A stretch of DNA of 64,000 bases from Acheta domesticus (GCA_031308135.1 JAHLJT010009436.1:136530950-136594949), one strand, 5' to 3'; counted from the first letter of the stretch, positions 1 to 11,639 are shown. Numbers and translations are program-made. Notes: a model not told the origin generated them from the sequence alone.

Positions 1-65
1 GGAGACCTCCACGCTAGCGGCGTAGGGGAGAGGATCACTTCTTCTTGTTCGATTGAGCTGGGGGG

Positions 66-182
66 GGGCGAGCGCCGCGGAGCGAGTAACAGCTCCGGCG
101 CTGCGTTCGAACACTACGTGTACTCGACTTGTCTTGGGTGGCGAGCGCCGCGGAGTAAGTGATAGCTCCGGCGCCGCGTTCG
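66..182 (+). repeat. Two-copy GC-rich repeat in LINE leader
   Basis: A block beginning GGCGAGCGCCGCGGAG and ending GCGTTCGA occurs twice, at about 67-108 and 140-182, with a few substitutions. Duplicated leader units are common in the internal promoters of LINEs. A promoter role here is inference. Confidence 0.6.
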
Positions 183-1025
183 AGGGAGAATTATTATTTT
201 GGGACTTAGTTCGTGGACTCTGAGCTCTGCCGTGGGCAGTGACCGGTGACTAGTTTTCTCCGAGATTCGTGATCGTGAAAACTCCAGAGAACTTTCCGTA
301 AGAACTGCTGATTTGTGTGAACGGAATTCGCGATCATTCACGATCCGGGCCAGCTGACCGTCGCCGCCGCCGCCGTCACCGCCGCAGCCGCTGTCGCCGC
401 CGCCGCTCCTTTGGTAGCTATTGTGGAAGGACGTTTCTCGGCCTGGCAGGGCCATCTCAGCCGCCGACCCAGACGGAGAGAAGCCGCGACCCCCGCCGCC
501 GCCGCCGAGGGCCGCCTACACGCCGCCCCATTCAGGCATAAACTTCGGTCAACGACCGCCAAAGAACTATTGTGCATTGCTGTGCCGCGCTTAGGCACTT
601 GTTTCCTCATTATTGTCAGCCAGAAGGCGAATGGCCTAGAGTTTGTTGGGGCCTGTAAAGGAATTTGATTGTAATTCTCGTTCTTTATTTTTTTTTAGAT
701 TTAAGTTTTATCTCATTTTTTCTTTCGTTTCTAACTGAGCTCATCAGGTAGGGCCTTTCTTAACTCTTTGAATCACTGTAACTTCCCCGGCCTATTATTA
801 GGCGGGAATAAACCTTTTTATTTGCTTTACCAACCACTGAATTGTTTCTGTAGTTAGCAAACGCCTTACGACTCCTTCCATCCGAGTTAGATTCTAAGCA
901 GGTGACAAAGTTGGCCGACTGAGCTAGGCCCGGGCCGCCCTCGTTGACTTCGGCGCACACCCACGCCGCCGGAGCTCGACGCTGTGGTTGACAATCGACG
1001 CCACCGTGTGGCTCGATAACGAACC

Positions 1026-1827
1026 TTGGGTGTGACAATAAATACGTTTGACATAATAGGTCTCGTTGAAACCTGGTGGAAGGAAGGTGAAATGTTAAAT
1101 GTACCTGGTTTTTCAGCCGTATGCAAAAATAAAAAACGCAGAGGTGAAAGAGGACGACATCCGGGGGGTGTTGCGTGCCTATTTCGCGCTAGGTTAATGC
1201 ATTTTATTAAGGAAATTCCTACAAATTCACACAATTTTCTATGTATTAGACTAGTAATACAAAATACGGACATTTCGCTGGTATTTATTTACCGGCACCC
1301 ACAGGGCTCCCGGTATTTCTCTCCCTAGCATTCGGCGAAATTAATGATTTCATAGACACGTTGAAGCAGAGGTATCCGAATACTGACTTACTAGTGTTAG
1401 GTGATATGAATGCTCGAATTGGCAATGAGAGGAAGTGCTCTCGGACTTCGATCGGCAAGACGCGAGAGCGATTACGAGAAAAAGCAAAGACCCAGTCTTC
1501 AATAACGAGGGGCAGGAATTGTTGGAATTATGCGACAGATTTAATCTCGAAATATTAAACGGGAACCATGGACAGGATACAGAAGGGGAACTTACGTTTA
1601 TTAGTGGAAATGGGGGTAGTGTAATAGATTATGCTCTGTTGTCTCGCGAAATAATAAGCAATTTATTAGATTTTGTGATTGAGTTACGTGCCGAATCCGA
1701 CCATTTGCCTGTGTGCGTACATTTAGCGGTAAACGCCACTGAACAGATATCGACAGAGGTGCGCGCGGGAGCAACGGACTTGCCATTAGCAAGAAAACGG
1801 TTTACCTGGAAAGAGGATAAGCGGTAG
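1026..1827 (+). pseudogene. LINE apurinic-type endonuclease domain, broken
   Basis: The readable pieces carry the usual order of an exonuclease-endonuclease-phosphatase domain: DIIGLVETWW (Glu motif) near 1050, GDMNARIG near 1400, SVIDYAL near 1620 and the catalytic SDHLPV near 1695. The domain nicks target DNA to prime reverse transcription. The amino-terminal Asn strand is missing. The frame changes between 1328 and 1435, and the reading ends at a stop at 1828. Remnants of the linker (for example SEECRESRREA near 1990) follow in other frames up to 2263. Confidence 0.8.
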
Positions 1828-2263
1828 GAATTGGAGGAGGCTATTCTTAAATCGGTGGGGTGGGCGCGAGAGCTGCGGTCGCCTGAGCAGCAAACAAAGG
1901 ATTTAGAATGGCTGCTCTTCAGCGCAGGAAGAGGCATGCGAAAGTGAGGGGCAGGAGGAAAGGTACTGACCCAAGGATGGTTTAGCGAGGAGTGTCGCGA
2001 AAGCAGGCGTGAAGCAATATTATCCTTAAGGAAGTATAGAAGCGTGGGAACAGCTGAAGCGAGAAATGCATACTTGTTATTACGCAGGCTGACGCAGGCA
2101 GTACGAGGCCACAATTAAGAAATCGAAGAAATCTTGGCAGGAAAGTGAGGCAGCAAGAATAGATGCTATTGTAAAGAACGATCTAAGTAAATCAATCTGG
2201 GACGTTATCAGATCTCTGCGCAATAATATAAATGCACGTAATGCAATTTCAGCAGACGCGTGG

Positions 2264-3870
2264 GTGCAGTATTTTTCACGAACGCTCGCATTAGCTGACA
2301 TTGAAAGAGGGGCAAATATTATTACTGAACGGGTTGTACCTGAATTAGATGAACCGTTAACGTGGAATGAAGTGAATAAAAGAATTTTAGCCACCAATAC
2401 TAGAAAAGCTTGCGGCGCGGATGGCATTCCGACAAAATTTATTTCGGAGTTGTGGAACTTAGATCCGGAGAGTATTCTGAATCTGTTTAATAGCATTCTT
2501 GATACCGGGTCGTATCCAGAAACTTGGAGTACAGCTATCCTCCAACCTATTTATAAAAATAAGGGCGATACGAATTGCCCAGAAAATTATCGTGGCATTA
2601 GTATTTTACCAGCGCTAAGCAAATTGTTCTGTAAAATTCTTAACGTTCGACTGAGCGACTGGGCGGAAAAATATAGTAAAATTTCAAAAATGCAAGCAGG
2701 TTTTAGGAAAGGGTTCGCGACCACCGAAAATATCTTTGTGTTAGATACATTAGTAAAACAGGCGCTTTCGCGTAAACGAGGCCATTTATATCGCAGTTTT
2801 GTGGATTTCGAAAAGGCGTTTGATTCAATCAACAGAGAATCGTTATGGCGAAAACTAAATGAACTAGGCTTATCACGTAAAGTTTTAACGGCGCTGCAGA
2901 GTATGTACAGAGAAGTAAATTTCTGCGTCAAGTGCGGTGACGAAAGTACAACGCAAAAAATAAAATCGACAGTAGGGGTAAGACAGGGTTGTCCTCTTTC
3001 ACCGCTGTTGTTTATCTTGTATATAAATGATTTATTGACATGGGTACAGGAAACCGACACATATGCACCGGCAATTGATGGCCTGAAAATTCCCGGATTA
3101 CTTTATGCGGACGATTTAGTTCTATGCTGGGAAACGATTGAGGGATTACACACGAGTTTAAACATCCTAGAAAGATATAGTGTAGCATGGGGACTAAAAG
3201 TAAATATTCAAAAAACAAAAACTGTGGTCTTCAAGAATGGGTTTATTTGGGGTAACAAAGAGAAATGGTATTACGCACAGGAGGAACTCGACCGTGTTAA
3301 AACTTTTACTTATCTTGGTGCAAAATTCTCTATGAACGGGGGATGGAATAAACACATAGTTGCGGCTCATAGTAAAGGAAGAATTGCTCTCAAAGAAATC
3401 GGTTGCGTAATGCGTAGAGTACCGGAATTGCCCTTAAGGTGTGCGACACAATGTTTAAATCACTAGTGTTCCCAGCAATGAATTACGGGGCGGAAATCTG
3501 GGGAGTGGATAGAATAGACAGATTAGAAAGCATCGAAACAGATTATTATAAATTAATTCTTGGAGTCTCTAGATTCGCAGCAAATGTCGGCGTCTTAAGA
3601 GAGGTAGGTAGTGTAGGAATTTGGAAAGATTTAAAAATGAAAGCCATTAAGCTTTGGATTAGATTAGCAAGTGAAGAGTCCGACACGCTTATTCGCAGGT
3701 GCTTTAGAGCACAATTACAGGAAAACGATCAGCAATATTGGTCGTATAAAGTGAAACGGGTACTAGAACGCGCAGGTCTGGGAGACGTTTCTCCTGAAAT
3801 GGTTGAGAATAGGGGAACATGGGAAATAGAACGATTAATTGCAGATCGACTTTCGGATATTAAAAGGTAA
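2264..3870 (+). pseudogene. LINE reverse transcriptase, frameshifted
   Basis: The first 400 codons (2264-3466) hold a nearly complete reverse transcriptase: NYRGISILP (motif 2), QAGFRKGFATTEN, FVDFEKAFDSI (motif A), GVRQGCPLSPLLF (motif B) and LLYADDLVLC (motif C, YADD near 3105). A frameshift at about 3440 moves the reading to 3439-3870, which carries the thumb-like region (FPAMNYGAEIWG). The enzyme would copy LINE RNA at a nicked target. The open length suggests decay is fairly recent, but with the upstream breaks the copy cannot be functional. Confidence 0.88.
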
Positions 3871-4010
3871 GATATTCTGGCAGCATCGGCAGAAAAATGT
3901 TCGTTAGTGGTACAAATTCACACGAGTCCTGTATGGGGATGCGAAAGTTACGTACACGCACTTAAAAGGGATGCAAGAGGGGGATACGCGTGGTTTAGGT
4001 TAGGGGGTGG

Positions 4011-4295
4011 ATGCAACGTAGAATGAAGGATTCGAATGACAATGGAATCTGTGTACTGTGCGGTGATAGAGAAGATTGGATCTACATTCTGTTAAATTGC
4101 TGCGCTACAGAAACTTGGAGAGGAAAATGGATGGGAATGGGGAACTATGGCTTCCAATTTAGAAACATAACGCTCGCTCAAAATATATTAGCTGATAATA
4201 GATCTCACTTCATGAACGAATTAGGAATATTTTTAGGAAAGGTTCGAACTATCAGGGAAACGGTAATCAGGGAGTGGGAAAACAGTATTGGTTAG
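4011..4295 (+). pseudogene. LINE C-terminal zinc-knuckle segment
   Basis: This frame contains CVLCGDREDWIYILLNC, a Cys-Cys...Cys cluster in the position where LINE ORF2 proteins carry a C-terminal CCHC knuckle. The usual His is replaced, so the site is probably broken. It is separated from the thumb segment by a frame change near 3870-4010 and ends at 4295 shortly before the AT-rich 3' tail. Confidence 0.6.
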
Positions 4296-4852
4296 TAGTA
4301 CGAGCGGAGCCTAGACTGGAGATAAAATAATTAATTCAATAAGCAAGAGATAATTAAATTAACTAGTAAGGTAATCAATAATGCTAACCATTAATATTAA
4401 TTAGTATATTAGTCAGTATTAATTAAATTAATCAGTAAGCGATAATTAAGTTAATCAGTAGTAAATAGTTCGGAGAGGCGGTGGTGCGGGTGATCTGTGG
4501 CGGTGTTTGATTTGAGGGGCTGAGGAGGCCAAAGACGGGATGGAGAAGATGCCCACGCCAGGAAATAAAGAAATAGTTTAGAAAAAAACAAAACAACTAG
4601 TAGTTTAGTATGTACTCGTCTTCTGACGGCAGGTTTTTCCCCCTTCAGGGGTTTTTTCCTCAGCCGTACCTTATGGTCTCCTTTCCGCGGCTTTGATGCG
4701 ATGAAGAGACCATTAGGGGTGAATGCCAGAATTCGAAAGGTTAGAATGCGGTAGGATGTAGGTATTGTAATGGCTTAAAGGCCTTCAGCCTAGCCACATA
4801 GTTAAAAGAATTCAAATTATGTATCAATGTGTCATAATTACCTATTAAATAA

Positions 4853-4855
<3 letters not shown>

Positions 4856-4894
<39 letters not shown>
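4856..4894. repeat. (AT)n microsatellite
   Basis: About 19 AT dinucleotides directly follow the AT-rich end of the LINE, possibly grown from its tail. Confidence 0.95.
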
Positions 4895-4896
<2 letters not shown>

Positions 4897-5679
4897 CATA
4901 GTATTGTATGTATTATGTATTTTATATCGTTTTCAATCTGACGTTCTCGGTGTTAATTTCATACGAATCTTGGTAGAATTGCAATTTTTGCGTCTACCCT
5001 TCTATTATTTCTGTTTGTGATAATTAATTTTTGTTACAATTTATGAAATCCTATGAGTATATAATTCAAGTTACAAAATATGAGATTCTGCAAATGAGTT
5101 TTCTTCATTTCTATATGGTGAATGAAGCTTTTCTAAGACGATATCAGTTCTCTCTGTCTCTGCTCTTTAAGTCTGTAATTCCCTGAAAAATTAATAATGT
5201 ATTTTGTTTCTTGAATCAATATTGCATAATTTTCATAAGTTCTCACTTGATATATTTCTATCTTAATCCAAATATCTTACTATGTTTAACATACGAAAGA
5301 TCAAAAGTCATATTGCGGAATTCAGGCACAAAATATTCTTAAAGTTTCCCAATATATTTGCTCAAATTGAAAAATTAAGCGAGAAATAAAGAAGGAGTCG
5401 AGTTGTGTAAATTTGATGCTTTTTTATTTCTGGCTTAATGTTTCTTTCTGAACAAATATATTAATTTCTTTTGTAAATAACAAACAATTTACATGTTTTT
5501 GGAGTTTTTCTATGCTTCCACAATCCAAATTTTTGCCTAGAAATCATTTTTTCAAACCAAATTTTGAGTGCTCATTGCGGCCCAACCATTCAGAATACCC
5601 ACGTAGTTTATTAGACAAAATATGCTTAGAATTGTCTTAAGAGCTTATTTTCGAAGTTTCGACGTTTCCTCCCCGGACA
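4895..5679. other. AT-rich stretch, nothing recognised
   Basis: I see no gene, repeat end or open frame of note on either strand in this stretch. Confidence 0.5.
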
Positions 5680-7178
5680 TTCTGTACGTAGTACATGGAA
5701 AGTTACGTAATGCTGGGCAAAAAACGGCGAATTTTCGGCAGAAAAAAATTCATTGCCGGGCGGTGATTAAGAAAAAGTGGATACATTCAGTTGCTAAATT
5801 AAGAAAAAAGGTCTCTTACATGTCGGCTAGCCAGAACCCCTGACGTGTGCGACCTTCACTTGCAACTTGCGTCCAATTGAAAGCAAAACGTCCGTCTGTC
5901 CGTCTGTCCGTCTGTCCGTCCGTCCGTCCGTCCGTCCGTCCGTCCGTCTGTCCAGTGTCTATGAACAATACTAGCGCCTAAACCATATGTACGATTTCTT
6001 CCAAAATGATTAATGCTCGGTCGATCTGATTCCAATCGAAGTGCCGCGATTTTGAAAAACATTCTTCAAAACTTGGGGGTACTTTACATTAAGCCCATGG
6101 GACATTTTCAAAATATTCTCAAAAATGGGTCTATATTTTTTCTTTAAGTTGCTAGTAATAATAAAGGTACATACACTTATTAAGGTGCCATAGGTCCTAA
6201 TTTCACGTTTAACTCTGCATTTTCGAAAATTGCAAAAGTTAAAATTTTATTCGACGTCTTCCTCCAACTACAAAATTACAGATAGAGATTTTTCCTTCAA
6301 ATAAAATTTGTTCTTCATAGTGAGTTTTTTCTATAAGATCCTGTACATTTTTTGAAAATTTTAGTAGTTTTCGCGCAATATTGCATGCAATAAATGCAAT
6401 TTTAAAAAATTACAAAAACAAGATTTCCTCAAAAATGGCTCCAATTTTTTTCTTTGATCTTTTGATAGGGATAGTGCTAAATATACTTTATGAGATGACA
6501 TTAACGCTAGTTTGTTGTATTCTTTTGTTTTTTCAAAAATTATAAAATTGTATTTTTTACTTGATTCTCACGTCGTTAATATTTATATTAGCGACGATTT
6601 GTTCACATCATTATATTTATTAGTACATGTGTTTTAAATAATGTCACATAAAGTTTCTTGAACTTTTCGTACTGTCGCACTGTTTAAGTTAATGTCGTAG
6701 AGGTAATTTTCCTGTATTCTTTTGCTTTTTCAAAAATTACACAAATGTATTTTTTTTCTCTCACACCGTTAATATGCACATTAGCAGCAATTCGTAAACA
6801 CTTTGGTATTTACAAGTTCGAGTGCTTTAAATGACTTCAAATGAAATTGTTCGAAAACTCAAAAGTTTTGTATGAAAATTAGCTGAAATTTCGAATTTAC
6901 AGCAGCGCATAAACGCCATTTTCTTAAAAACTGCTCCAAATTTTTGAATGAAAATTGCCATTTAGGACTAGGTTTTACTGTTCTTTAATATTCTTAACAT
7001 AATATTTCCATTCTACTATTGAGAAACCGAAAAATTAAGAAAATGTTTAAAAAAAGTACTTTGCGGGCCGATAGATGACAGCTGACAAGAGTATGTGGTA
7101 AGTCCGAATAACTAGCCGAGAGGAAAGGAAATAGAAATCTAATACGGGAAAGTCTGTGCCATTTTGTAGCACCACTAG
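5680..7178 (+). repeat. Interspersed 1.55-kb repeat family, copy 1 (near full length)
   Basis: A long noncoding unit with these landmarks in order: TTTTCGGCAGAAAAA near 5732, a GTCCGTCT run, TTTGGGGGTACTTTACAT, repeated blocks around CTCAAAAATGGCTCC, and a terminal block CAGCTGACAAGAGTATGTGG...GTAGCACCACTAG. The same order recurs at 49423-50955, 55330-56878 and 60677-61673, with shorter copies elsewhere. The copy ends in CTAG and the next base is T. No protein is conserved between copies; a short reading at 5622-5843 also appears near 55316, but only because the DNA repeats. Confidence 0.85.
5889..5953. repeat. GTCC/GTCT minisatellite inside the repeat
   Basis: About 15 tetranucleotide units of GTCC with interspersed GTCT lie inside copy 1. 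Other copies hold only a few units at the same place (for example near 55556 and 60900), so the run expanded in this copy. Confidence 0.9.
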
Positions 7179-8620
7179 TTACTTACGAATTTAAACGGCC
7201 TGTACAATGCTGAAAGTTGTTAGCACTGCAGCAAAAAGTAACATTTTAGCGACATTTTTGGGCAACAAAATTTACTGTTTATTGTTCGAGTAATTATCAT
7301 GAAGTACCTTTTTGAAATATCGACCTTAATGCATACAGGGGATACTAGTAATATAGGAACACGACCCAACATAATTTTCTCAGAAGAAGAAACATATGGT
7401 CCGTCGACGTTTTCTTTTCCTGACAGGGGTTATTTATTTGGCAGAATCTCTTTTGAGGTAACTGATTTGTTTCGACTCTAAGTGTGCAAGATAATTTCAG
7501 ATCCAGAACGAAAGTTCTGGCAAATCATACATTTTATATGTTTTTCATTATTAACGAAATGACTAATTCAACTGTTTAATTATGTTAATAATACCATTAA
7601 CCATATTTTCAAATGTATTGCAGGTAAATGTGTTAGTATTTATTAGCAAGTTTTGTTATTATAAATTGAAGTCCATATGGAATACTCGACCTAGATGGGT
7701 AGAGATGATAGTGTGTGATAATGTCCTCATTGGATAATGTTCTTGAATTTGCTGGAAAAGTCTTTCAAGAAGTATTAACACACTGAACATAATCAGTTGC
7801 TGTTATTTTTTGGAAAACCAAGAGTGCTCAGGGTACCATTTTGTTTTAAATATCAGTGGTCATGACCATAGAAAATTCACGCAAATTAAATAATATGTTT
7901 GAAATAACGTTGGTTGAATAAATTAACTTTTGTTATTTGAAAAAAAATTAAATACATGGTTATCATTGTGCAACCTGGCACGTAATTTAATGCTACAGTA
8001 TTAGCAAACCTTCAGAATTCGCGCTACTCTGTACGAAGGGCGGATCGAGTGGCAATTGGCAGAGCAGGTAAGCGGATTGCTACTTAAAACCGAACCCAAA
8101 CGACTGAGCCAGCATGGCAACGTGCGATTAATTAATGTAAAGCTATTTTTACTTGGAATTGTTTCCTGGCGCCCAATCAAAAGAAAAGTTATTAGCAGAT
8201 TGAGTCAATCAATAAGTGTAGGGCATGTTAAGTTAACAGTGAGGATATATAGAAAATGAGGAAAATACTTTTACTAAATGGCAGCCCAACGTGGGGCGAA
8301 TAAAGTTTCGTGGGAGAAAACATTACAATAATAATGCGACTCATTTGCGAAACCCAACGGTATCGCTTCTAAGAAGAGATGAGAAAATATTCCGCAACAT
8401 CAGTTGGTACTGTTATTTTCTACATTGGGTTTAGGTTACCTAACTTACTACATATTAAATGGCTCACTTGCGTAACTTCTTTGTTACAAAATCCGTGATT
8501 CTAAACTTGACACTTTGCTGACAGTCGTTTTATAGTAGCCTTACTTATCCTTAATGTACTGGAAGTGTTGATAACGTTATAACATATGTATTATTATTAT
8601 TATTATTGATGATGATTGTT
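7179..8620. other. Intergenic AT-rich stretch, nothing recognised
   Basis: Short open frames at 7299-7481 and 8056-8259 show no recognisable domain. A short ATT run lies at about 8587-8606. Confidence 0.5.
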
Positions 8621-8830
8621 CTAGTTAAGATCTTCGGGAAGAAATGAGTTTTCTTGAACCACTCGTGCGTTGACATAATCAAGAAATCTCAGGTTTTGTG
8701 GACAGCATCTTACTGTAGGCTGGCTTCGAAGGGCAATTTGACCCTTAGGAAGAACATTTATCATTTCATCAACAACAGAAGAGAAATCCGTGATAATTCT
8801 GGTCACGTATGTGGCACGATTGGGTGGAAT
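8621..8830 (-). pseudogene. Unassigned open segment with protein-like composition
   Basis: The minus strand is open for about 70 codons, ends in a stop at 8621-8623, and reads as ordinary protein (for example DFSSVVDEMINVLPKGQIAL, then RFLDYVNARV). I do not recognise the family. Together with the next segment on the same strand it may be a decayed gene or transposon. An ORF of this length is close to chance, so support is weak. Confidence 0.25.
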
Positions 8831-9075
8831 CGAAATATTTGAGTGCTTTTTTTAAAAAATGATGGAAATATTTATTCGTTCAATGAAAATGTACAATTAT
8901 TTAATTATTATATTAATTACAGTGTGTTTCCCTCGGTTTCTTTTATCACTGACGAGTTGTTTGACGAAGGTTGATGTGTATGATAGAGTTCAATTATTTT
9001 CAAGCCTAATAACTCATTTCTGTGTCAAACAAACTATCCACCTGCTTGTATCACGTGAAAAAATTGGCAACTCAC

Positions 9076-9267
9076 TCATGAGGGAAGAACTGTAACACTT
9101 CGTAGAAAAATTAAGTTATAGAAATCAACTTCCTTTGGCAGCTCATCGAGGTTTAACATCCTGATGTTTTCATCGTTGATGAACAACGTAATGATGCTGT
9201 TCAGTTTAGGATCGGATTTCTTCCGACGTACTTTGCCGAAAAAGAGATTAGTTTCATTTTGGCCAAA
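9076..9267 (-). pseudogene. Unassigned open segment, second piece
   Basis: The minus strand is open for about 63 codons without an ATG at its head, contains NIRMLNLDELPKEVDF and ends in TGA at 9076-9078. The leucine-rich, charged composition looks coding rather than random. It lies 250 bp from the preceding segment on the same strand. Family unknown. Confidence 0.25.
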
Positions 9268-10059
9268 TTAGATTACTCAGAGCGTTCGATTCACCAAAGT
9301 TTTCTCATATCCGGTGAAGATCCTCACAACAAAGACAACTTTGACACTTTTGAGGAGGGTGTTGCCACATTACGTTAATATACATCATGTTTTCAAGTAA
9401 CACTTTTCGGCAGCATGAGTGCACACTCGAACGAATTTTATAACATGATGTCGCCAGTGGTGAACAAAGTAAAACCTTTCAGTCAATTTGCACACAAAAT
9501 ACTCAGTATGAGCTTTATAGCAAAATACCACGAAAACTTTTGATGCAACGTGTCAGCGAAATATATTAACAACTTCATTTATCTATTAGCACCTGTTTCC
9601 TTCTTCCGCACCCAATGAAAGGCGCGGAATGATGATAAAAACAAATAAACTACCACTTTTAAGAAACATTCTCTTGTTCTACAAATGGGCACGTCTCTTC
9701 GCAGTAAATTGTTTTCAAAAATCTTTCAACCAATGTATCAACGACACAACCCTTTCTTTCTTTCTTTCACTCGACAAAGGCCACTCAACAATCGTAGAAG
9801 TCGCCCCGATTTAAGGAACCCACTTTGGCGTAAGATCACATACGTGCGAGATCCACCGCAGCAAATTGTTTCTATTGCAAACAGTGTATCAAACCTTCCG
9901 TGTTCTCAGGAAGACCAGAGAACGACAGAAGTAAAAACATGCGATCCATCACTTTTAATGAACACACTTGGACCTAAGGGCATAGATGGGCGTGACACAT
10001 GTTGCCAAATTGTTTGTGCAGCATGTTGTGCCAGTAGTGTACCAAAATGCTTCCTTCTT
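9268..10059. other. Diverged repeat-like stretch upstream of tandem monomers
   Basis: Phrases such as AACACACTTGGACC and GGGCGTGACAC near 9958-10000 match the tandem monomers downstream, and CTTCCTTCTTCCGCACCC occurs near 9600 and again near 10050, so older monomers probably lie here. A plus-strand open frame at 9685-10167 is read from this repeat DNA and is not credible as a gene. Confidence 0.45.
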
Positions 10060-10719
10060 CCGCACCCGCACAAAGATCATAGTGTTGTATATCAGAGAGG
10101 TAGTAGAAACGTACTAACTTCCAGTTTCGAAGAACACACTTGGACGTATGGGCCTAATTGGGCGTGACACGTCCTAACAAAGATCTCAGAGTGTAGTAGA
10201 TCAGAGAGGTAGTGGAAACGTACAGTCCCCACTTACAAAGAACATACTTCGACCTATGGGCGTAACACGCTTTCACAAAGATCTCAGGATGTAGTATATC
10301 AGTGCGGCAGTAGAAGCGTACGAACCACCACTTTCGAACAGCACCCTTGGGCGTATGGGCCTAAACGGGCGTGACACGCCCTCACAAACACCACAGCGAT
10401 TAATAGTTCAGAGAAGTAGTATACTGCGATTTTTCTAAGAGCGACCCTCAAGGCCACTCAAATCCCATCTTCGCGATGGAATGTCACGGCATTTCGCGTC
10501 TTTTCTCGGTCTTGCCGGTAGAAGTCGCATGATCGCAAGCACTGCTTCATACGGTCGCGATCGTGCGAAATCTAGCGGAACGACTGAGAAAGACGCGAAA
10601 TGCCGTGACATATTCCATCGCGAAGATGGGATTTGAGTGGCCTTGAGGGTCGCAGTTAGAAAAATCGCAGTATAGATCCCCAGTTCGAAAGCAACACAAG
10701 CGGGCGTCGCATGGGGCTG
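10060..10719. repeat. Tandem array of about 100-110-bp monomers
   Basis: Four diverged units are marked by ATCAGAGAGGTAGT-like blocks near 10090, 10200, 10297 and 10407 and by GGGCGTGACACG-like blocks near 10160, 10260 and 10370. The last unit is split by a MITE at 10422-10672: its first half ends before the insertion, and the TTCGAA...GGGCGT...ATGGG half resumes at about 10675-10715. The array runs right up to the stop codon of the receptor gene, so it would form that gene's 3' untranslated region. Confidence 0.65.
10422..10672. mobile_element. Long-TIR MITE with TA target duplication (Tc1/mariner type)
   Basis: The arms (about 10422-10513 and 10580-10672) are near-perfect inverted copies of roughly 90 bp, starting TACTGCGATTTTT and ending AAAAATCGCAGTA, around a loop of about 65 bp. 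TA flanks both ends (10420-10421 and 10673-10674), as expected for Tc1/mariner elements. There is no transposase, so it is nonautonomous. It lies 48 bp beyond the receptor stop codon and would fold into a long hairpin if transcribed. Confidence 0.85.
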
Positions 10720-11050
10720 TCACTTGACGCTGCCGCGGCTGACGAGCGAGGAGATGGTGTGCAGCGCGGGCGGGCGGCGCTGCGGGTGCAGCGAGTTCTC
10801 GCGCGTGGGCGCGGCGCTGCCGGTGCCCGGGCGGCTGCCGCTGCCGCTGCGCCCGGCGCGCAGCTGGCGCAGGCCGCGCAGCACCTCGGCGCGGCAGCAC
10901 GCCACCGCGAACACGGAGAGCGCGCGGCACAGGTCCACCACGCTGCGGATGCACAGCGACATGGGCCCGCGGCCCTGGTCCCACGACATCAGCTCCACGG
11001 CCATCTCCATCACGCCCATGCTCCACAGCAGGCGCACGTACAGCATGGCC
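10720..11050 (-). CDS. Methuselah-like GPCR, last coding exon (TM6, TM7, tail)
   Basis: The exon starts after an acceptor (CTTGTCGCAG) at 11051 and ends in TGA at 10720-10722, encoding about 109 residues. It holds TM6 (YVRLLWSMGVMEMAVELMSW), TM7 (the CIRSVVDL...VFAVACC region) and a Ser/Arg-rich cytoplasmic tail of about 55 residues. The LLWSMGV and VVDL patterns fit secretin-family receptors of the Methuselah group, which sit in the plasma membrane and couple to G proteins. The first base completes the AG-G arginine codon left by the TM5 exon, so the phase agrees exactly. The exon is extremely GC- and CpG-rich while its surroundings are AT-rich. The ligand is unknown. Confidence 0.82.
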
Positions 11051-11329
11051 CTGCGACAAGGAAACGTACACGATATTAGGCACAGGAGCCAGCGCTCGTA
11101 TTAAGGACTTCGGATTGATTGAATGACTATTTAGTGTTTCTGTAAACTGCTATAGATATTAGTTGCGTAAGTATAGTTCGTATTATATCCTAGGAAATTG
11201 GACATTAGTCGCGTAAGTGTAGTGCATGTTATTTTCTGGGAGATCAGGCGCCTATCACTCATGTTACATTTTCACCCCTGTCACAATATTCTGAAAATAT
11301 TACATTTGTGGATGTCTGAAAATTATACT

Positions 11330-11525
11330 GGAATTTTGTTTTGGACTTTTTCATTTTAAAAAATATTGACCGCCATTAAATCATAAACAATGCAAACAAT
11401 GAACAATACAAAACATCAATGTTAAAAAACATTGGCTTAAAAAATCGATGTTAAACACATTGATGATTTTATAAACACATCGATGTTTCGAAAAAGTCAA
11501 CATCGATGTCGCATTCCTAGTCAAC
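11330..11525 (-). repeat. ACATCGATGT-rich palindromic repeat
   Basis: Repeated ACATCGATGTT-like words and a CTAGGAATGCGACATCGATG end (read on the minus strand) match, in opposite orientation, the block at 18022-18200. This is probably a small nonautonomous element. Ends are approximate. Confidence 0.5.
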
Positions 11526-11639
11526 ACATGTGCACACCTAAGAGTGCATGTTCATCCACGCGTCCAAACAACGTGTCCTACACTTTCGCCCAGACGTCAC
11601 CCACGTGTTCTTCACGTGCCCATATATGTTGAACTTGTA

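Larger units (their letters stand above)
1..4855 (+). mobile_element. Degenerate APE-type non-LTR retrotransposon (LINE)
   Basis: A GC-rich leader (1-1020) is followed by an endonuclease relic, a reverse transcriptase relic and a C-terminal zinc-knuckle remnant, all on the plus strand and in changing frames. The 3' part (4296-4855) is AT-rich, ends near AATAAAATAAT and runs into a TA microsatellite, which would suit a LINE tail. The 5' end may lie outside the window. The loop order in the reverse transcriptase and the long C-terminal region look like the Ingi/Vingi/L2 end of the LINE tree, but I cannot fix the clade. No target duplication was found. Several frameshifts and stops make this copy dead. 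Confidence 0.85.

Noticed and set aside
5622..5843. Short conserved peptide also found near 55316
   Set aside because: Both readings lie in copies of the same repeat; frames differ in other copies and start outside the repeat, so this is DNA conservation, not a gene.
9685..10167. 160-codon plus-strand ORF
   Set aside because: It covers diverged tandem repeat DNA and has no recognisable protein features.
10547..11104. Other frames over the TM6-TM7 exon, including a 178-codon one
   Set aside because: They run through the MITE arm or lack any receptor pattern; the spliced frame explains the exon.
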